64,000 nt of DNA from Klebsormidium nitens (lineage: Eukaryota > Streptophyta > Klebsormidiophyceae > Klebsormidiales > Klebsormidiaceae): assembly GCA_000708835.1 (NCBI GenBank), contig DF237094.1, forward strand, positions 109,045 through 173,044, written 5' to 3'. Below are positions 57,680 to 64,000 of the stretch, one piece after another. Made by a program: the position numbers and the translations under genes. Each line of letters opens with the position of its first letter. Position 1 is the first letter of the stretch. The notes below the pieces were generated by a model that did no database searches, was not told the origin of the DNA, and was given only the letters and a program-made list of their open reading frames with translations.

Positions 57680-60600
57680 CTAAACTGTCAATTCATAGAA
57701 GCTGACAATCCATCGCTTCTGTATGGTACGTTGGCGGGGGACAAAGACGGGGTGCGCTCTGTAACCTTCTAACGCAGCGAACAAACGATTCCATTTTCCT
57801 GATTTCGATGCTATCGCAGCAGAACAGAAGATTCCTGGTGCGCTAGCCAACTCAAGAAGAACAGTAGTCAACAACAGCAGAGCGCAAAAGGGCGGGCTCA
57901 AAGTATCGGTCCATAAATTCCTGCCCAAACCCTGCAATTGTCGAAAGCCTGGTCAGACTTGTTTCAAAGAAAATCTTCAAGCCTGTTCAAACGACTTGGA
58001 GTCTGGAAAGGCAATACCAGCGCGACAACCTCAAAAAAGAAACTCCGAGGCGAAACTAAGTCACATCGTAGACTTGTCCATCTGGAATAGCCAACCAAAC
58101 TCACAGAAAAGCTGCCCTGCGTTCCTCGGGAGTGCGACCCCGACATGCTGGCAGTCATTTGCGCGAGAACCGCCGGCAGCTGCGTCTGAAGAAGCTTCTC
58201 GTAAAAGGCGTGCAGACTCTGAATGCGTTCCCTGCAACAAGGAGCAAAGCTGGTCAATGACACCGGTTTGATTAGACAATCGTGGGCTTTGAGTAAAAGA
58301 CGAGCTCGTCAGGCCGGATCTGGAGGCGTTCCTGCAAACAGTAGAGACTTCCTCTACTAAGAAAGGCTAATCTGAAAAATCGTTCATTCAATACATACGT
58401 CCGCCAGCGAAAGTGGGGACTTCCTCGAAGTAGGTGTTGTAAACGCTCCTACGTATTCACCGGACGGCTAAAATTGCGCAACCGCCATTATTTTTCAAGC
58501 TCTTACCTGGTCATTGCGGTGACGCCGTCATGCAGTTTCGGTGATGGCAACCGTCAGACTCCTCACACAAAATTTTGGAAAGACTGCTTGGTCTGCAGCG
58601 ATTAGAGTTCTTTGTAAGAGACGGATTCTACGGCGGCGTTTCCAACAGATATCAATCAGAAGTCGTTTGTTGAAGATAAGTGACGACCTCCTCCGCTACC
58701 GAGTGGAAAATACTCCGAAAAGCAAGAGGGAGATGCTGTCTCACTCGTAGAGCGATTGCAAATGCTGCAGCTGTCGGCTCTGCTCCAACCGCATCGTTAG
58801 GAAGTCCCGCTTCGTAAATGTCTCTCGGCTTTCGTCCCCATTTGCGGGCGCCGACGTGCTTGCCGTCCCCCGCTCGGTAACACTCCCCGGTCGCTCCGTA
58901 ATGGTCGGCACGCTGCTAAAGCCCCTCTCAGTTGCATTCCTCGGGCGATCGGTGACGGTCGGCTCGCTGCTAAATTCCCTCTCGGTTGCATTTTCCAGAC
59001 AAAGTTCGTTGTCGAGGCGCCTTGGCTCAGCTTTTCTTTCCTGTTTTCCGGTAAACGTTCCTGGGGGATCCGAAGTCGTCGCTGGCTGAATCCCGTTCCT
59101 TTCAGGGGCACCATTTGCTCTCTGACCATTTGCTCCAGTCACGATCTCCGGCGCAAAGTCGATCCCAAGCGCTTTCGCGAGTCGTTCCGTTCCGGCCGCT
59201 TCCTCCGCCGGATCGTACCGTCGAGCCGACAGCGCGCCAAGTGGCAGCCGCGGAACGACCGGGCCATTTGCGCGCACGTTCGAGACTTGCGCGTTTTGGG
59301 TTTGCACGTCCTGGTTTGAAAGGTTTGGGGGGTCTGAACTTTGGGTTTGTGAGTTCTGGGCTTGGGAAATGGAGGGTAGTTTGTCCCCCGCTGACTGTTC
59401 CATCGTTCCATTCCGCTCGGAAGCAATCCCGCTCGACTGCGCTCCGCCTCCAGGGGCTGACGTCAGCTTTGGCAGGGATGCTGACGTCGAAGCCGACGCT
59501 GACGTGGCAGCTTTTGCTAACGTGGAACCCCCAGGTTGACCGTCCCGGTTAGCGGCCTTCGACGCGTTCCTCTGCAAATGGCTGTCCCTCCGCAGATTTC
59601 CGCTCTTCTTGGTTCCGTTCTTGGGCGTTCCTTCCGACGAAGAAGACGCCTCTTCTCCCTTTTCGCTTTCTTTGAGCGCCCCAGCAACCCCTTTTTTCCA
59701 CAAATTCAGGCTCGGAATAAACTTGCCCGTTTTCCGCGTGTTCAGAACTGGGCTCGGGCTCCGCGCTGGCCCATTCGCCAGCGGATGCTCCGGTCCTGAA
59801 CCAGTGTCAACAGTCTCCGCTCCGTTTGCTGCGCCTGAGATTGACACCGACCCAAACCCGGCCGCCCAGTTGAAGTCCCCGGGAAGAGGCGCGCTCATCG
59901 ACATGAGATTGTTTGCCGCGATTCCGAGGACGGGCGGCGACTCGTCCACGCTTCCGATCCGCATGTTTGTCGCCTCACGAATCTTCGCAGTCAGGCTCGC
60001 GACGGCTGCCGCAAAGTCGGCGTTCGTCACGCCTTTCCGCCGCGGATCCATCTCCGAAGGGCGACCATTGTACGGGAACAGCTCCTCTTCCCCGTCGCCG
60101 TTTCTGTCCACGCCTGATACCCTATCCCCCAACGAGGCCCTCATTCGCTTCTCGATCGCCCGCAGCTCTCGTCCATTTTGCCCCGCACCCCCCCTCGTGC
60201 TGGGCCTAACACTCCTCGAACTCAACTCGCCCTTCTGCCGGGGGGTCCTGGTGTCAACCCCCCGGGCCGACGCCCACCCCTTGTCCCCATTGACACTTTT
60301 CACCGCGTCCTTTTGGATGGAGTCCCAGTCCCCCGGCGCCAGGCTCCGCGCGAGTTTCCGGTTGATGTGAAGCGCGCCAAAAGCGCGGTCCGCCCGTTTT
60401 TTCTCCCAGGCTAGTTGTCCGCGTAGGCCCCGGTTGCGCCGCTCCAGGTCGCCGATGCGCGCGCGCAATTTGCGGACGCGCGTCTGATGGATCTGCTGCA
60501 TGACGCCGTCCTGCACAGACGGGGGCCGGGTTTGTTTGCACCAAAAAGAACGAGCAGATCGGGAGTAATGAGAAGAGTGGGAAAAGTGACGAGCGGAAGA

Positions 60601-63373
60601 AGAAGCAGAGAACGTGGGAAAATGTAGAAGCAGGGAAGCGGGGAAGCGTTAAGAACGGCGAAGCGGAGAGGCGCGAAGACAACAGAGACGAGGAAAGTTC
60701 GCGACCGGTGCACATCGTAAGATCGGACGGTAAAATCTATCTAGGTTGTACAAAGAAGCAGCGATCCAGCATGTGACGTCGGTCTGGCTTGGATCGGTAT
60801 TCTGCCGTAGGTTTCTGTGTCTGAACGAAACTGCGACCCGCGAGAAAAGACACGCTCGTCGTGTTCCTGTCATGGGCCCGAGACACTCGTACGTTCCGAT
60901 TTGTAAAAAAACGGAGCAAGATAGATGGTGCTGAACTCCCGGCCGTCCAGCTTCTCTCGACCCATGTTCAAACCCTTTCCTGCCTATGCTTTTGGCTCTG
61001 CTTTTGCCTCTACTTTTCGAGACACCCGGGTCTGTTAGATCCGACAGAGCGTAATAAGCTGGTGACTTCTTGAGAAATATTCCGTCGAGCAGTGCCAACA
61101 TTTTCCGCTCTCAGAGAACAAAACTGGCATGACCAGAGATGACGTCAGCGGCTCACCGTGAGTTGCTTTGACAGGCGGTACCAGCGTAGCGATGCGCGCA
61201 GCGTTCGGAACTCGGTCTTGGCGGTCTGCTGCCCGCTGAATGCGAGCTGGGCCCACTTCTCAATCTCCACTTCGGCTCTGCATGCAGGGGAGCAATCCTG
61301 CTCGTCATTAGGGACCTCAAAAAGAATAGAGGCGCGGAGATTGCGGTGGCGGTTTGCTGCTTTGGTCCTTTTCCCGATGGCGACTTCGAGGTTTGAGAGC
61401 TTCGACCCTAAAACCTATGAGCAGTAAACTCCTAAAACCCTGGAACCCCAGGACCCTAAAACCTAGTCCCGGACGAGAGTTGCAGACTCTTGTTCCTTGC
61501 ATCCGAGGCGCTCGTATGTTGCTCAAACGTTTTCGCATCAAAGGGCACACATTTCGCCCCGCCTTGATCACGCTCTTTCGCACTGGGCTTTCGAGACGGG
61601 GAGCGTTAAAAGTCACCCTACCATTCGTTGCAGAAGCGACTGATTAAGGTTTGTGTCAAGGAGCGAAGAAATGAGCTGCGGGCAGCAAGCGTAACCCGGC
61701 CAGACTCCTTTCTCTGTCGACCTCATATTCGTGCATTTGAAACTTACCAACCTTGGACGTGAGTCGGAACGTTTCGAGGCATGCTAAGAAAGGTTCCATG
61801 TTCCATGCGGACGATGCCTGTTGGTATAATGCAGCAAACAGTAAGTAAAGGACTCTGCTTTTGTAGAGTCCTTTTTCCGAATCTGACTCGTTGTTGAGAG
61901 ATAACGGACTCTGAGATTTTGCAGACCCTAGAAGCAAGAGAAAGGGACAATTCTGACCTCGCTTGCAGCTCCCGTTGCCCTGTTATCTCTAGGAGCATGG
62001 TTGAAGGGAAGAAGCAGCGGCACACGTCTTGCAGAGTCCCGAGCTGGCCGCTCAAGGTCGAGCGACTGGAAGGAGAAGGGAGGAGCCACACGTCAGCATG
62101 TCATCAGGAGCAGGACGTCCCAAGTCAGCACCTCATGTCGTGCAGTGACGTGTTTCAAAAGTAAAGGATCGACCAACTGCCAAAGGCAACGGCCGAGCCA
62201 CTCATAAAAAGGTAGTCGCTTTCCAACTCCAGTGTCTCCGTTGAGCTCTCTGACAAAACGACTTGAAATCCTTGAAGGGATCGTATGAGGTGCTGGGTCG
62301 AGCAAGTGACAGCGATTGGCCAAAGGAGGGGGGAAGGATGCACGGCAGCTTGTCTGCAGAGATCGCTTGGGTGGCGGCTGGAGATTACAAAGAAGACCGG
62401 GCGCGTCCAGCGACTGCTGAAGAAGCCTCCAGCGCTTTTTTTGGGCTGAAGTGCTGACAATTTCGACTTCAAGTCAATGCTACTACAGAAGCTCACGGAA
62501 CGGAGAATTAATCCTTGGCGCCTGGGCTATGGCCATACTGTACTAGTCCACAAAAGATGAACAGCTGTTCCAAAGTGCGGTAGTTCGACTTCAGACAGTC
62601 CTGATTGAAGGCCTTAATCATTGTCTGACGGAGGCTCTCTCCCAGCAGCCTCGTCGGTGCTCTTTATACATAGCTTTGAAGCCAAAATTTTCGTCATTTG
62701 GAGGGCAGCTTTCAGTGTTGCTTCGCACATAAACAACCTGATTTAGGTCAGCTGAATGATTGCCATTCATCAGAGTGAAGGTTGTTAAGAAAGCTGTGGA
62801 GCTAGTCTCCGTGTGTTAATCCAGCATTCATATCAACCAGCCAATTGGATTTGGGGCAAAACTCAAGCCAGAAGCGTAGATGCCTGGGAAGAAGTCCACA
62901 ATCGAACACCCACTGGTGGTGCAACTTCAGTACAGCCGAATCAGAGTAAGCAACAGAAAGGCTTTCAGTGACCAGATTAGCAACAGTGTTGTCAATGCTG
63001 ATTCCCTGGTAAACTGCAGCGCTCACCTTCGCACCATCTGGCTCGTGATCACAGTGATCTTCGCAAGGCTGTTGGTGGGGAGCTCGCACGTCTTGGCCGC
63101 AGTCGCCTGCCAGAGTTCCAAGTCGCGCATTGCCCCAATGAGCTGCGCAATTGTGTCGTGCACCTGTGAACAGACCGCCTGCAACCTCTCCTCAACTTTT
63201 TCATAGTCCTCGCCATGCACCTTCCAACGCTTGCGGTCAAGAGCTGCCTCATAGTCGCTCAGAGGAATGTCCAGTTCCGGGCTGCTGCTGAGAGAAACTG
63301 GGGAAGTTTCTGCGTTTGTGATCGCTTCCGGATCCATGTCGGAAGCTCTCTCTAAATTACTTGTCTGGGCCAT
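57680..63373 (-). CDS. large coiled-coil protein of unknown function, at least six exons (two junctions unresolved)
   Basis: Seen: exon 1 63373-63027 (MAQTSNLERASDMDPEAI..., helical DYEKVEERLQAV, DLELWQATAAK); then a gap in which a candidate exon lies at 61817-61748 (WNMEPFLACLETFRLTSKV); 61277-61157 (EVEIEKWAQLAFSGQQTAKT, SLRWYRLSKQLT); 60510-58745, which opens with a coiled coil (RKLRARIGDLERRNRGLRGQ) and continues as about 500 low-complexity residues; 58231-58105 (ERIQSLHAFYEKLLQTQLPA); and 57931-57680 ending YELTV and stop. From 61277 onward all phases join exactly. The 61278-63026 part must start with one base and end with two, which no single seen exon satisfies. No family is recognised; helical ends with a long disordered centre suggest a scaffold or cytoskeletal protein (inference). 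The 58232-58744 intron holds decayed exon copies. Confidence 0.65.
58272..58331 (-). pseudogene. decayed copy of the start of exon 58231-58105
   Basis: TTTGCAG|GAACGCCTCCAGA parallels TTGCAG|GGAACGCATTCAGA of the functional exon. It reads ERLQIRPDELVFYSKPTIV and then TAA. It would join in frame with the copy at 58448-58399, but neither fits the phase of the upstream exon. Confidence 0.5.
58399..58448 (-). pseudogene. second decayed copy of the same exon start
   Basis: ACGTAG|GAGCGTTTACAACACCT parallels GGAACGCATTCAGAGTCT (frame ERLQHLL against ERIQSLH). It ends in a GTATGT donor. It lies in the same intron as the copy at 58272. Confidence 0.4.
61404..61456. repeat. interstitial telomere-like CCTAAAACC motifs
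   Basis: Three CCTAAAACC motifs (ACCCTAAAACCT, TCCTAAAACCCT, ACCCTAAAACCT) within about 53 bases of an intron of the minus-strand gene. They resemble the complement of a TTTTAGGG telomere repeat but are not in tight tandem. Confidence 0.5.
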
Positions 63374-64000
63374 ACTAACTTGAAAGCTAGGTAATCATGA
63401 GCAGGTCTTTGCAGCGAGTCGTTAAGCTAAGACTAGCCACGATTGGAAAGCCTGCTGCATTTGAAAGAGGTTGAGTAATTGCTGATCATGGACTCTCTTT
63501 CATCAGAAGCTGGACTCACTTTAGCATTTATTCTCCCACAACGTGCTTCCTTTCGTAGTATAGCTCATGAATGTTCCCGGCGTATCTCTTTTCATCAACA
63601 AGGCCAAGAAGGATGTTGCAGAATACCGAACCAGCTCCTAATTACTTCGGGAGCTTCAACTTCAGAGCGGCAACTCTTAAAGGTGCCCTGCTCAGAAGCT
63701 GCTGAAGGCTGTGAAGCTGTCCACAGCCTTTAATTGGTCGAACTCCCCTAAATCGGCGATCCAAAACCCTAATACTCGTGGGATGGAATTGCGAAGACGT
63801 CTTCATGCATAACTCGAGCTTAGCTCCATCTTTTTGAGATCCGTCTTTTGCATGTGGAAGGACACAACAAAAGTTGCCCCTGAAGTTCTAGTCTGCAAAA
63901 TATAGTAGCTCGAAGTACCTGCTATGACGTGGTGAAACATGCGTTTTGGGGCGTTTTTGCGCAGGACGCGCTTTTGCGTATCGGGCCCCGGGGACCACTA
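63374..64000. other. right-hand flank without recognisable gene
   Basis: An 84-codon plus-strand frame (63479-63733) starts 100 bases upstream of the minus-strand gene and has no recognisable feature. The promoter of the minus-strand gene should lie here, but no element is identifiable. Confidence 0.4.

Overview
This is a nuclear segment of a green plant-lineage eukaryote, most likely a streptophyte alga of the Klebsormidium type. The organism is an inference from gene content and style: GC-rich exons cut by many short GT-AG introns, a plant-type FACT subunit SSRP1, an HCF107-like plastid RNA-processing protein, a plant-type universal stress protein, and 3-10 kb genes on both strands. There is no sign of a bacterial, viral or organellar replicon, and no rRNA, tRNA or CRISPR was found. 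One 275-base assembly gap lies at 48194-48468.

Layout, left to right. (1) 205-3281 (+): the last five exons of an HCF107/Mbb1-like HAT-repeat protein, cut by the window edge. (2) 4810-7256 (+): a complete four-exon universal stress protein gene with a tandem repeat starting at its stop codon. (3) About 8135-10141 (+): a low-complexity, Arg/Ser-rich protein ending in a coiled coil, 3' end unresolved. (4) 10.3-13.7 kb: mostly without recognisable genes. (5) 13764-14533 (-): a two-exon DUF3253 protein, divergent from (6) 15100-24595 (+): a complete SSRP1 gene, 16 exons, 663 residues, all splice phases consistent. (7) 24.6-36.6 kb: a duplicated block holding two intronless tetra-zinc-ribbon paralogues (25666-26703 and 31987-33105) and two broken copies of the SSRP1 last exon plus 3' flank. 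(8) 37841-43789 (-): a five-exon secreted GH16 glycoside hydrolase with an N-terminal beta-sandwich module, three six-cysteine modules and a Pro/Thr/Ser linker carrying a one-base frame break in a 13-base homopolymer. (9) 43.8-53.8 kb: repeat-rich, with inverted-repeat elements, minisatellites and degenerate exon-like pieces. (10) 53951-54446 (+): a small two-exon gene of unknown function. (11) 54.6-57.3 kb: a decayed tandem duplication. (12) 57680-63373 (-): a large coiled-coil gene of unknown function.

The genes do not form a pathway. They are housekeeping genes of separate compartments: chromatin (SSRP1), plastid RNA metabolism (HCF107-like), stress signalling (USP) and cell wall or extracellular glycans (GH16).

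The most striking property is structural. Many functional exons are preceded in the adjoining intron by one to three decayed copies of themselves that keep splice-site or codon traces. One such copy in SSRP1 (22567-22674) is still open in frame with an acceptor and would end the protein before its HMG box. A second genome-style signal is about eighteen copies of the palindrome TGACGTCA in 64 kb, where about one is expected.
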